In this document: positions 7,382 through 15,280 of the stretch, one piece after another
How positions within the stretch are numbered: the stretch's first letter is position 1
How the letters are laid out: every line of letters begins with the position of its first letter
DNA from: an uncultured Clostridium sp.
Lineage (GTDB): Bacteria; Bacillota; Clostridia; TANB77; CAG-508
Reading direction: 5' to 3'
Assembly: GCA_948470025.1 (NCBI GenBank)
Contig: CAOKNG010000010.1
Location: forward strand, 1-36,050
DNA: 36,050 nt
Translations under genes and position numbers: made by a program
The notes under the pieces: model-generated
Told to the model about the DNA's origin: nothing
The model's input: the letters and a program-made list of their open reading frames with translations, nothing else
Databases searched by the model: none

Positions 7382-10039
7382 ATAATCCATCTTATCCTTA
7401 TACCCATATACACGTTTTCCAAATTTTAGTTCATTAAATTTCTTTTGAATTTCTATAATGAAAAGTGGTGATATTGAGATGAGCCCTACATAAGCCCATG
7501 CTTTTAGGGTTAATGGTACAAGCCCGAAGATATTAGCAAGTATTGGTAAACATACCACACCGATTTGTAGGATACACCCTAGTATGAAAGCTCCTACTAG
7601 ATAACGGTTTTCGAATGGGCCTACTTTAAAGATAGATTCTTCGCTTTTTATGTTAAAGCTGTGGACTAGTTCTAATAATCCTAGGCTTAAAAATGCCATG
7701 GTTCTTCCGGTTTCCAAACCATATAGGTGGTTGCCAAGACTAAAGGCAAGTAGGGTAAGCATGCCAAGCATGGTACCTTCTACAAAGATTTTTCCCCATA
7801 AGCCATCTGCAAAAATTCCTTTTTTGCTGTTTTGTGGCTTTTTGTTCATAATGTCTTTGTCTGGTCTCTCTAGTCCTAAGGCAATGGCTGGAATGGAATC
7901 GGTTACTAAGTTAATCCATAATAATTGAATCGCAAGTAGTGGCGTATCTAAACCTAGTAGCAATCCCATAAAAATGGTTACAATTTCACCAATATTGGTA
8001 GAAATTAAGAAGTGGACTGCTTTTTTGATGTTATCAAATATATTTCTTCCTTGTTTTACTGCTTTTACAATGGTTACAAAATTATCGTCTGTTAAAATCA
8101 TATCAGAAGCATTTTTAGCAACATCGGTTCCATTTTTCCCCATGGCAATTCCAATATCCGCATTTTTTAGAGCAGGTGCATCATTTACACCATCTCCTGT
8201 CATGGCAACTACAGAGCCTGTACTCTGAAATGCCTTTACAATTCTTACTTTATGCTCTGGAGATACTCTTGCAAAAACAGAATAACGCATGATATTTTTT
8301 CGAAGTTCTTCTTCCGATAATGTATCAAGCTCGGCTCCTGTTATTGCAAAATCATGTAGTTTTAAAATGCCTAATTCTTTGGCAATGGCTTTTGCTGTTA
8401 CAATATGGTCTCCTGTAATCATAACCGTTTTAATTCCTGCTTTTTTACAGGTTGCTACTGCTTCTTTTACTCCTTCTCTTGGTGGGTCAATCATGCCAAT
8501 TAGTCCCATAAAGGTAAGGTCTTTTTCAATGGTATTAGTATCAATTTTTTCTGGTAATACATCAAAATCTCGGTAAGCAACCGCTAATACTCTTAATGCT
8601 TTTTCTCCCATTTGCCTATTTTTTTGGTTAATTTCTTCTTTCTTTCTATCGGTTAAAAGGTTTTCTTCCCCATGATAATAGTACCCCTTACAACGTTCCA
8701 TTAATACATCTGGCGCTCCTTTGGTAATCGCACGAAATTTCGTACCATAGCGATGAATGGTTGTCATTAATTTTCGGTTCGAATCAAATGGGATTTCATT
8801 TTCTCTTGGGTAATACTCCTCCCATTTTTCTTTATTTTCTTCTACTCGTAATGCTTCATTTACAATAGCAATTTCGGTTGCTTCTCCTATGGCTGTTTCT
8901 TTTCCTTCTACTTGTCCAATTTGGCAGTCGGTACACATACTCGCAATTCCTAATAAATATTGATATTCTTTTTCAAGGACTACTTTTCCATTGATATCTT
9001 GTACTTCTACTACTTTCATTTTATTTTGGGTTAAGGTTCCTGTTTTATCTGAGCAAATAACACTACTACTTCCCAAAGTTTCTACTGCTGGTAGTTTTCG
9101 AATAATGGCATTGTTTTTTGCCATTTTTGTAACTCCTATGGATAGCATAATAGTAACAATGGCTGGAAGCCCTTCTGGAATAGCAGCTACGGCTAGTCCA
9201 ATTGAGGTCATAAACATTTCCATCATTGGGATTTTTTTAAAAATTCCAATGACAAAAATTGCAAAACAAATTAGTAAACAAGCGGTTCCTAATATTTTTC
9301 CTACTCCATCTAGCTTTTTTTGAATTGGTGTTTGTGGTGCTTCATTTGTTAAAATCATTTTTGCAATTTTTCCTACATTTGTTTGCATTCCAGTTTCTAC
9401 TACAATGGCTTGTGCATGTCCATTTACTACAATTGTAGTTGCAAATACCATATTGGTCATATCGGCAAGTGGTACATTTTCTCGAAGTAATGCATTTGCA
9501 TCTTTTTCCACTGGTAATGTTTCTCCTGTTAGGGCCGATTCTTCTACTTTTAATTGAGAACTTTTTATGAGTCTACAATCTGCTGGTACAAAATTACCAG
9601 CTTCTAATATAATGATATCTCCTCTTACCAATTTTTCACTTTCAATGGTTTCGATTTTGCCATTTCGTTTTACTTTTGCAAGAGGTGCTGCCATTTTCTT
9701 TAAGGCTTCTAACGATTTTTCTGCTTTGGCTTCTTGTATCAGTCCCATAATTGCATTAAAGATAACAATGGCAATAATAATAATCGAATCCATATAATCA
9801 TGGCTTCCTTCTATATAAGCCATTCCTGCCGAAATAACAGAAGCAATAATTAAAATCAAAATCATAAAATCATTAAATTGTTTCAAAAAGCGAATGACAA
9901 TATTCTCTTTTTTCTTATCCTCTAATTTATTTGCTCCATCTTTTTCAAATCTCCTATCAGCCTCCTCTTTGCTTAATCCTTTGTATACATTTGTCTTTAA
10001 GTTTCTTTCAACCTCATCTGCACGTAAACAATGCCACAT
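7379..10039 (-). CDS. P-type calcium-translocating ATPase
   Basis: An 886-residue ion pump of the Ca2+ (PMCA/SERCA-like, P2) type. Visible elements in order are an N-terminal cation-ATPase domain, the actuator loop TGET (171-174), the membrane calcium-site motif AIPEGLP (286-292), the phosphorylation motif DKTGTLT with the aspartate at 331, the nucleotide-domain KGAPD segment, the hinge TGDGVNDAP (about 610-620), and the M5-M6 region QLLWINLVTDSIPAIALGLE. The last is diagnostic for calcium-type pumps. It should export Ca2+ (or Mn2+) across the membrane using ATP. AAGGAGAGG lies upstream of ATG 10039. It has no in-frame CGG among 886 codons and is intact. It is divergent from the YtaF gene. 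Confidence 0.93.
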   Translation of the reverse strand: MWHCLRADEVERNLKTNVYKGLSKEEADRRFEKDGANKLEDKKKENIVIRFLKQFNDFMILILIIASVISAGMAYIEGSHDYMDSIIIIAIVIFNAIMGLIQEAKAEKSLEALKKMAAPLAKVKRNGKIETIESEKLVRGDIIILEAGNFVPADCRLIKSSQLKVEESALTGETLPVEKDANALLRENVPLADMTNMVFATTIVVNGHAQAIVVETGMQTNVGKIAKMILTNEAPQTPIQKKLDGVGKILGTACLLICFAIFVIGIFKKIPMMEMFMTSIGLAVAAIPEGLPAIVTIMLSIGVTKMAKNNAIIRKLPAVETLGSSSVICSDKTGTLTQNKMKVVEVQDINGKVVLEKEYQYLLGIASMCTDCQIGQVEGKETAIGEATEIAIVNEALRVEENKEKWEEYYPRENEIPFDSNRKLMTTIHRYGTKFRAITKGAPDVLMERCKGYYYHGEENLLTDRKKEEINQKNRQMGEKALRVLAVAYRDFDVLPEKIDTNTIEKDLTFMGLIGMIDPPREGVKEAVATCKKAGIKTVMITGDHIVTAKAIAKELGILKLHDFAITGAELDTLSEEELRKNIMRYSVFARVSPEHKVRIVKAFQSTGSVVAMTGDGVNDAPALKNADIGIAMGKNGTDVAKNASDMILTDDNFVTIVKAVKQGRNIFDNIKKAVHFLISTNIGEIVTIFMGLLLGLDTPLLAIQLLWINLVTDSIPAIALGLERPDKDIMNKKPQNSKKGIFADGLWGKIFVEGTMLGMLTLLAFSLGNHLYGLETGRTMAFLSLGLLELVHSFNIKSEESIFKVGPFENRYLVGAFILGCILQIGVVCLPILANIFGLVPLTLKAWAYVGLISISPLFIIEIQKKFNELKFGKRVYGYKDKMDY

Positions 10040-10159
10040 AAAATCCTCTCCTTTGTTTGTTTTTTATATCTATATGCTTGTACGAGGATTTTATGATACG
10101 AAAAAGATTTTTCACTAAATTCCGTTATTTTTCATATTATGTAAATGAGGTGAAATATC

Positions 10160-10801
10160 ATGCTTCTTAGTTTACTTATTTTAGCACTTTCGGTTAGTAT
10201 TGATTCTTTTGGCATTGGTATTACATATGGAATACGAAATACCAAAATTTACCGTACTGCTAAAATGATTTTATTTGTGATTTCTATTTTGATTACGTCA
10301 ATATCCATTCAAATTGGTGGAGTATTAAATGAGATTCTTTCAGAGAATTTTACGAAATGGATTGGAGCTTGTTTTTTGGTGTTAATGGGGTTATGGATTA
10401 TTTCCCAAGCTCTTAGCCAAAAAAAAGAAGAAGTATTGCAATCTCCTTTTCCTACTGTATACCAATTTATGATTCGTTTTTTGGGAATTACGATTCAAAT
10501 TATTCGTAATCCAATGTCTTCCGATTTAGACCATTCGAAAAAGATTGATTGGAAAGAAGCCATTTATTTAGGGGTTTGTTTGTCGATTGATTCGGTTTGT
10601 GTTGGAATTTGTAGTAGTATGATTGGTTGTCCAACCTATCTATTTCCTATTTTTGTGGCTACTTTTCAATTACTCTTTTTATCGATTGGTAGAATACTTG
10701 GTGAGAAACTACGTTTCGTTTCTCGTCTTCCAGAAAACATATGGAGTACGTTATCTGGTGTGTTACTAATATGTATTGGCATTAGTCGTTTTATGCTGTA
10801 A
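10160..10801 (+). CDS. ytaF: YtaF-like sporulation membrane protein (MntP superfamily)
   Basis: A 213-residue six-helix membrane protein. It has the two repeated half-motifs of the MntP/YtaF superfamily, LALSVSIDSFGIGITYGIRN at the N-terminus and LGVCLSIDSVCVGI in the second half. The segment NPMSSDLDHSKKIDWKEA between the halves is typical of YtaF rather than MntP. YtaF is associated with sporulation, but its transported substrate is not known. ATG 10160 follows GAGGTG. It converges on the Spo0A-like gene, with a palindromic repeat between them. Confidence 0.85.
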   Translation: MLLSLLILALSVSIDSFGIGITYGIRNTKIYRTAKMILFVISILITSISIQIGGVLNEILSENFTKWIGACFLVLMGLWIISQALSQKKEEVLQSPFPTVYQFMIRFLGITIQIIRNPMSSDLDHSKKIDWKEAIYLGVCLSIDSVCVGICSSMIGCPTYLFPIFVATFQLLFLSIGRILGEKLRFVSRLPENIWSTLSGVLLICIGISRFML

Positions 10802-10810
10802 TCTGTCTAA

Positions 10811-10843
10811 ATTCGGGTCGATGTGGGCATCGACCCCTACAAA
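10811..10843. repeat. Intergenic palindrome, CCCCTAC family, copy 3
   Basis: Perfect nine-pair stem GGGTCGATG - TGGG - CATCGACCC followed by CCTACAAA, between the convergent ytaF and Spo0A-like genes. It may double as a terminator. Confidence 0.75.
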
Positions 10844-10864
10844 TTATTTTTTGTAAGGCAAAAT

Positions 10865-11599
10865 TTAGGCATATTCTTCTTCCTCTAATTTTTCCTTTAG
10901 GTTTTCAACAACCGTGCTAATAAACATTTTTGGTGTTATTTTTTCTCCTGATACGACATAAAAGTAAGAATTCATAATATTAGAATTGGTATATCTTATT
11001 ACTGATTTCATTGCCTTTTCAATCGACCATTTTATATTATCGACCGTAACACCATGTCTTGCTGCAATTATCTTGTATAATCCGTGTGTCATGTCTGTTA
11101 GTAAAGTTTCATTTTCTAAAGAAAGCGTAATTGCCTCTACAATATACGCATAGCCTTTTGTTATTATGTTCATTTCAAATTTATGTAGTTCCTGCTTTAC
11201 TTGTTTTTCATAATAATGGATTGATGTTTCATATGTAATCTGATTTACTATTTCTACAATTCTTTTTATGACAAATGGTTTTTGAATACATCTATAAAAA
11301 TAAGGACGATATTTCGGTATGGCTTGATAGTGTTCGATTTCTTTACTAATTGCAATAATATAAGGTAATGGTCTTTGTGATTCTTTTAGTTTGTCCAATA
11401 ATTCTAATCGATTGACATCTGGAATGTCTAAATCGAATATGAGGATATCTCCCTTCTCTAATTTTTTTAAATTTCCTACAAGTTCTTCCCCCTTAACAGC
11501 AAGTTGTACTAAACGTACCTTATTGTTATTACAAATGATGTCATTCAATAAATTTCTTGAAAGTTCTAAGTCATTTTCTAAAATTGCTAAACGATTCAT
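10865..11599 (-). CDS. Spo0A-like response regulator
   Basis: A 244-residue two-domain regulator. The N-terminal receiver keeps the acidic start (ENDLE), a likely phosphorylated aspartate in IFDLDIPD and the lysine in QKPF, but is otherwise divergent. The C-terminal domain (about 145-240) matches the Spo0A DNA-binding fold: KGYAYIVEAITLSLEN, then YKIIAARHGVTVDNIKWSIEKAM, where the recognition helix lies, and a closing KITPKMFISTVVENL. Spo0A is the master regulator of sporulation onset and related stationary-phase decisions. Three phased 0A-type boxes lie about 120 bases upstream of its start, which implies autoregulation. AGGAGGG precedes ATG 11599. It could be a paralogue rather than the main Spo0A, because the receiver is atypical. 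Confidence 0.8.
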   Translation of the reverse strand: MNRLAILENDLELSRNLLNDIICNNNKVRLVQLAVKGEELVGNLKKLEKGDILIFDLDIPDVNRLELLDKLKESQRPLPYIIAISKEIEHYQAIPKYRPYFYRCIQKPFVIKRIVEIVNQITYETSIHYYEKQVKQELHKFEMNIITKGYAYIVEAITLSLENETLLTDMTHGLYKIIAARHGVTVDNIKWSIEKAMKSVIRYTNSNIMNSYFYVVSGEKITPKMFISTVVENLKEKLEEEEYA

Positions 11600-11718
11600 A
11601 ATTTTTTCCCTCCTATATTTATTCTCACTATATAAGAGTCATTTTTTTACCATTTCGTTACAAAAAAATCAAAATTTTTTCATTTTTTTGCAAATTTTAC
11701 GTTTAACGTAATCAATTT

Positions 11719-11745
11719 TTCGACAAATTTCGACATTTTTCGTCG
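11719..11745 (-). promoter_or_regulatory. Three phased Spo0A-type boxes
   Basis: On the plus strand, TTCGACA (11719-11725), TTCGACA (11729-11735) and the partial TTCGTCG (11739-11745). On the minus strand the first two read TGTCGAA, the published 0A-box consensus. The start-to-start spacing is exactly 10 bases, one helical turn, the arrangement used for cooperative Spo0A binding. They lie upstream of the Spo0A-like gene. Confidence 0.75.
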
Positions 11746-11841
11746 TACTCTTCCACACCATTCCGTTTTGGTTGTATAATTTGTTTTCCCGTAGTAAACT
11801 ATTAAAGTATTCCTCTTGGAATGCGTAACAAAGTTCGAAAA

Positions 11842-11882
11842 AAAGAAGGTGCCGTTTAATCGGTGCCTTCTTTTTTTTGGAA
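11842..11882. terminator. Rho-independent terminator hairpin
   Basis: GAAGGTGCCG - TTTAAT - CGGTGCCTTC, ten pairs with two G-U, flanked by A-run and T-run so that it can act on both strands. No clear gene ends here, so it may close a short untranslated transcript from the 11600-11840 region. Confidence 0.7.
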
Positions 11883-11947
11883 AAAGGTATGGGACACATA
11901 GAAACTATTAACTAAACATTTTGATGTAATTCAAAAGGAGAAAATTC

Positions 11948-12466
11948 ATGAAGAAAAAATTTTTTACCAAAAAACACAAACGGTCTGCTTCATTCTTATT
12001 AGGATTAATCTTATCCCTTTCTCTTGGGATGACTACATTTGCGGCCGAAACAAACACAACAGCCGTAACATCTGAAGTAACAGCAGAGACATCCGTAATA
12101 AAAACAGTGGAACCTGCCGTTTACAACGGACCTACTCAAACATCTGAAGCTGTAGCAATGTCAGCACGGTCTGCATATGGTTACGCTGCTGATTATACGG
12201 ACTCGCAAATTGATTCCTTTGTCGTTAATGTAAGTGGTTCATCTGTGTTAGGCAGTGCAAAGTTAACTGTTTGGGATTTTCCCAGCGGAACTAAAGTTTA
12301 TCTTTCACTTCAACGCCCTAATGGTAACTTCGTTTTCACTGACCGAGCTGTTACTACTGGTAACTCGCTTTCAGTAACCATATCCAATCTTCAAGCTGGT
12401 CCACATGTTGTATACTATACTGTACAGGGAGCTGGAAAAGGTTGGGTTAATTGTGAAATAAAGTAA
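11948..12466 (+). CDS. Small secreted protein of unknown function, likely foreign
   Basis: A 172-residue protein with a clear signal peptide: basic MKKKFFTKKHKRSAS, a hydrophobic core and a cleavage site after TTFAA. A Thr/Ser/Val-rich linker follows, then a compact domain of about 100 residues rich in beta-strand residues (VNVSGSSVLGSAKLTVWDF, then YLSLQRPNGNFVFTDRAV, ending AGPHVVYYTVQGAGKGWVNC). I do not recognise the family; the fold looks like a small beta-sandwich. AAGGAG lies upstream of the ATG. Codon choice differs from its neighbours: more G+C at third positions and two in-frame CGG codons (11981 and 12167) that must be arginine to keep the frame. Under a +1 rule the first would end translation within about 20 codons. 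This suggests recent acquisition. Confidence 0.75.
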   Translation: MKKKFFTKKHKRSASFLLGLILSLSLGMTTFAAETNTTAVTSEVTAETSVIKTVEPAVYNGPTQTSEAVAMSARSAYGYAADYTDSQIDSFVVNVSGSSVLGSAKLTVWDFPSGTKVYLSLQRPNGNFVFTDRAVTTGNSLSVTISNLQAGPHVVYYTVQGAGKGWVNCEIK

Positions 12467-12579
12467 TTTCTTTTGTTGCAATTACTAATTTCTAACCTAA
12501 AAACTATAAATACAAAATCATACTTTAGAAAGGTATTTTATCAAAGACCTCTAATTTAGTTACTTTGTTCCATATCTTT

Positions 12580-12616
12580 ATATCGAGCAGTCTCTCGAGG
12601 GCTACTCGATATTTTT
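12580..12616. terminator. Terminator between convergent genes
   Basis: ATATCGAG pairs with CTCGATAT around an inner CTCTCGAGGG segment, followed by ATTTTTAAAT. It ends the secreted-protein gene and overlaps the tail of the anti-sigma gene. Confidence 0.7.
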
Positions 12617-13253
12617 AAATTTCTTCTATTACATCTACAAAATATACCTCTTTCCATCTTTGTTCTAACTCTTTCTTCTCTGTTCCATTCCAAGTATTAT
12701 CATTATAATGTAATTCATTTCCTCTTACTACTGCATTTTTAACATTTTTTATCTCATTATGTCCTTGTATCTTTTCATATTCTTTACTTATTACTCCTTC
12801 TTTATATCCATTTTTAACTACTCTAACACTTTTACAAATATTATTTTCATCAATTACTGCAATCATTATGCAATGGATTCTCCCATCTTTTGCTAATTCT
12901 TCATCTTCTAATATATATTCCGCTCTTAAGAATGTATAGTTATTTACCTGTATCTGTGACTTTTTATACACATATCCCACAAAACCTCCAGCAATCAGTA
13001 TGATTGCTATTGTTACAAGTAGTATGGTTCTTCTTACTCTCCTTCGAATCCCTTCTAAATACTTAATCTCATGCTCTTGATGAATTTGTTCTAGTTTAAT
13101 TTCTCCGTTCATATCCTTTAGTGCTTGTTTGCATTCTGCACATGTTGCTACATGTGCTTCTATATATTCATTTGTAACTTTATCCGTTAAATTCTCTAAG
13201 TAATTTGGTAATAAATCTTGTACAATTTTACAATCTCTGTTATTTGCTTTCAT
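12615..13253 (-). CDS. Putative anti-sigma factor (zinc-finger, membrane-anchored)
   Basis: A 212-residue protein. The N-terminal cytoplasmic part has the zf-HC2 pattern of anti-sigma factors: an early cysteine (CKIVQDLLPNYLENL), then H-x3-C-x2-C in EAHVATCAECKQ (about residues 33-41). One membrane helix follows (about 74-95), then an extracytoplasmic domain with no motif I recognise. The gene overlaps the sigma-factor gene by 14 bases, so the two are translationally coupled, the classic arrangement in which the membrane protein holds its ECF sigma factor until an envelope signal releases it. Confidence 0.8.
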   Translation of the reverse strand: MKANNRDCKIVQDLLPNYLENLTDKVTNEYIEAHVATCAECKQALKDMNGEIKLEQIHQEHEIKYLEGIRRRVRRTILLVTIAIILIAGGFVGYVYKKSQIQVNNYTFLRAEYILEDEELAKDGRIHCIMIAVIDENNICKSVRVVKNGYKEGVISKEYEKIQGHNEIKNVKNAVVRGNELHYNDNTWNGTEKKELEQRWKEVYFVDVIEEI

Positions 13254-13755
13254 TTTCTTCTTCCTCCTTTCGAATATTTTCCTTTAACTTTTTCTTTGTT
13301 CTATAATAGGTAACTCTCGACCATAGTTCGGACTTTCCGAGCACTTGACCAATTTCGCTAAAGCTTAACTCAGTAGTTAACTTCAAATACATAAGCTCCT
13401 TGGTAGGACTTTCTAACTTATCAATTTGTTTGTATAATTCTATTCTCTTTTCACGTTCTATCAATTCATCTTCTACACTATTAGATGCTCCGATTTCTCC
13501 AATTTCAGAATCCATAGAAATTACCGTTAGTTTCTTTTGTCTCTTTAATTCTTTATTCCATAAGTTTTTCGCTATTTGACACAACCATACTTCTATTTTA
13601 CAGTCATTCCTAAATTTATGAATTCCAAAGGTCGCACAAATAAATGTTTCTTGCGTTAAGTCTTCGGCTAACGCTTTATCGTGACATAAGCAGAATAGAT
13701 ATTGAAATACTTCATCATAGTATTTTTGATAAATCTCTTCGTTATTCTGCTCCAA
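13240..13755 (-). CDS. ECF-type RNA polymerase sigma factor
   Basis: A 171-residue sigma-70 family protein with regions 2 and 4 only. Region 2 shows YQKYYDEVFQYLFCLCHD and LAEDLTQETFICATFGIHKF followed by W-x2-QIAKNLW. Region 4 shows ELMYLKLTTELSFSEIGQVL and a helix-turn-helix GKSELWSRVTYYRTKKKLK. The start is a TTG (13755) with GGGAGG eight bases upstream, because no ATG lies in place. Co-encoded with a zinc-finger anti-sigma factor, it likely controls an envelope-stress regulon. I see no obvious self-dependent promoter. Confidence 0.87.
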   Translation of the reverse strand: MEQNNEEIYQKYYDEVFQYLFCLCHDKALAEDLTQETFICATFGIHKFRNDCKIEVWLCQIAKNLWNKELKRQKKLTVISMDSEIGEIGASNSVEDELIEREKRIELYKQIDKLESPTKELMYLKLTTELSFSEIGQVLGKSELWSRVTYYRTKKKLKENIRKEEEENESK

Positions 13756-13802
13756 GATTTTCCTCCCTTTTGTTTCATAATTGCTATTCTAAGTATAAAT
13801 TA

Positions 13803-13858
13803 CAAAAAAAGCAATATTTTTTTAATTTTATCCAAAATCTCTCTAATATTGCTTTTAT
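13803..13858 (-). terminator. Terminator downstream of the Rpn-type nuclease genes
   Basis: On the minus strand, AAAAGCAATATT pairs with AATATTGCTTTT across a loop of about 30 bases and is followed by a run of T. Confidence 0.5.
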
Positions 13859-13921
13859 TATATTCTATTATTCGCAATTTTTGCAACCGCTTGGCTAAAA
13901 GTGGAACTTTCCTATTTAATT

Positions 13922-14299
13922 TTATTGCTCTTTTATGCGTTCTATTTCTTCTTTTGGCACTCCTATTAAGTCTTCTATTTCTTCTACCTTCATTCCTTTT
14001 TGTAACATATTTATAATAATTCTTTTACTTTCTTCTTTTTTCCCTTCTTTTTTCCCCTCTTTTCTTCCCTCTTCTCTGCCTTCTTTTCTTCCTTTTTTTC
14101 TTCCTTCCTCTAATCCCTTTTTCATTCCTTTTTTTAATCCCTTCTTTAATGCTACTTGTTCTACATAATACCTCCTTGAATTCTCTTCCCATATGGCAGT
14201 TTGTTTAAATTCGTTTATTTCTTTTATTACTGCTTCTGATAAGATTTCTTCTACTTCTTCTTTTGCTTCTTTTATGATTTCATGTTTTTCTTCTGCCAT
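13922..14299 (-). CDS. C-terminal part of a Rpn/PD-(D/E)XK nuclease family protein (split frame)
   Basis: A 125-codon frame from ATG 14299 (MAEEKHEIIKEAKEEVEEI). The ATG lies one base after the stop of the preceding frame (TAA-A-ATG). Relatives carry this helical tail fused to the nuclease domain, so a +1 frameshift probably separates the two. The centre (about residues 45-85) is a low-complexity run of KKG, EGR and KEG units, typical of this transposase-related family and prone to slippage. The tail ends with an amphipathic MLQKGMKVEEIEDLIGVPKE segment. Unlike the other breaks in this window there is no CGG at the junction. It could be re-initiated by coupling or be a real mutation. Confidence 0.6.
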   Translation of the reverse strand: MAEEKHEIIKEAKEEVEEILSEAVIKEINEFKQTAIWEENSRRYYVEQVALKKGLKKGMKKGLEEGRKKGRKEGREEGRKEGKKEGKKEESKRIIINMLQKGMKVEEIEDLIGVPKEEIERIKEQ

Positions 14300-14300
14300 T

Positions 14301-14852
14301 TTACTTAGGCCTCCCATCTTTATCATCAATTAAGGCTAGCCACCCTTCTAATGCATTTGCTAGTCTTGGTTTGCTTTTTCGAAACTTTGGTAATTCTATA
14401 AACCAGTAGGTAATATCTTCACTTATTATATAGTCTCTATGCTTATCAGCAACCGTTACACTTTTGGTTGCATAATCTGGTAGTTTTAGTATATTGTAAT
14501 TTAATATATTAATTAGTATTACTGGTTTTAATTCTTGGTATTTATCGCCTCTTCCTACTTGCTCACTTATTAATCTTGAGCCATATAATTCTGTTCTTTG
14601 TTTGGTATCCTTATTATCGCATAATTGGATTTCAATGTTTACTATTTTTGTTTTGTTAATGGTTGCTTTAATATCTAACCTTCCCATTTTATTAGCAATG
14701 GTTAGTTGTTTTAGACTCGCTTCTCCTACTACTTCAATGTCGTCAATGCTTTCTTCTAAAAGCGATTCTAAAAAGCTTTTTAGGTATTTTTCATTTCCTT
14801 TTTTCGTAAAAAATGCTTTAAATACAATATCATTTTTTAAATTTAGTTTCAT
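14301..14852 (-). CDS. Rpn family recombination-promoting nuclease / putative transposase, nuclease domain
   Basis: A 183-residue PD-(D/E)XK domain protein. Family marks are the start LKNDIVFKAFFTKKGNEKYLKSFLESLL, the catalytic strand GRLDIKATINKTKIVNIEIQL (acidic residue followed by E-x-Q), and RTELYGSRLISEQVGRGDKY. Rpn proteins are DNA endonucleases once annotated as PDDEXK transposases and are frequent in gut Firmicutes. The frame ends DDKDGRPK and the C-terminal tail is in the next frame (13922-14299). ATG 14852 is preceded by AAGAAAGGAA. The original role of such proteins is still debated. Confidence 0.8.
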   Translation of the reverse strand: MKLNLKNDIVFKAFFTKKGNEKYLKSFLESLLEESIDDIEVVGEASLKQLTIANKMGRLDIKATINKTKIVNIEIQLCDNKDTKQRTELYGSRLISEQVGRGDKYQELKPVILINILNYNILKLPDYATKSVTVADKHRDYIISEDITYWFIELPKFRKSKPRLANALEGWLALIDDKDGRPK

Positions 14853-15280
14853 ATGTATTTCCTTTCTTATTGCATCATGTTAAATAAAAAAACTCAACAT
14901 AAATGACAATATTTTTTATATTTCTTTGTCAAATTGAAACATAATAAAGAACTAGTAATGCCTATCCTCCTTTCATTCTAGATTTCTATTTTTATTCTTG
15001 TTTGGGAAAATTTTGCTTCTTAGAATAGAAGCGTTTTTGAATATTTTTGAATCAATTTTAATTGATAATTTAGAACATAATAATAGATTACTATTATGTT
15101 TAAATTTAACAAGATGACCTTATTATATCACGGATTTTTCATTTGTAAACTATTTTTAAAATTTTATTTAAAAGGGGGATCTTGCATGGTTTTTAAGAAT
15201 TCCCAGTCTCTTACCAGCGAAATCCCCTTGTTAAAGGGGATTTCCTGTATGTCTTTGTAGCTTATTGTGAATGTTTATTC
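14853..15280. other. Gene-free A+T-rich gap between the Rpn gene and smc
   Basis: No convincing coding frame. It holds a possible -35 (TTGACA on the minus strand, 14932-14927), a small plus-strand hairpin with T-run (GCTTCT/AGAAGC, 15015-15038), an A+T stem (15074-15100) and a perfect 11-pair hairpin near smc (15219-15244). Confidence 0.5.
15219..15244. repeat. Hairpin downstream of smc
   Basis: GAAATCCCCTT - GTTA - AAGGGGATTTC, an 11-pair perfect stem. It lacks a T-run on either side, so it may be a short dispersed repeat or an RNA 3'-end stabiliser rather than a classic terminator. A zero-frame reading of smc runs into it. Confidence 0.55.

Larger units (their letters stand above)
11600..11947. 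other. Regulatory intergenic region between the Spo0A-like gene and a secreted-protein gene
   Basis: This 348-base gap holds the 0A boxes, a 15-base palindrome TTACGTTTAACGTAA (11697-11711) and a strong terminator hairpin. A 76-codon minus-strand frame here crosses the terminator and reads as nonsense; I do not count it as a gene. Confidence 0.6.

Noticed and set aside
8765..8785. GGTTCGAATC as a tRNA T-arm
   Set aside because: It lies within the coding sequence of the P-type ATPase and no cloverleaf can be built around it.
7650..9797. Plus-strand frames opposite the P-type ATPase
   Set aside because: Mirror frames of a well-conserved gene, with no ribosome sites or family features.
11669..11899. 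76-codon minus-strand frame
   Set aside because: It crosses a strong terminator and 0A boxes, has no ribosome site and low-complexity content.
14040..14150. CRISPR or tandem DNA repeat in the Rpn tail
   Set aside because: The repetition is an amino-acid-level KKG/EGR run; there are no spacers.
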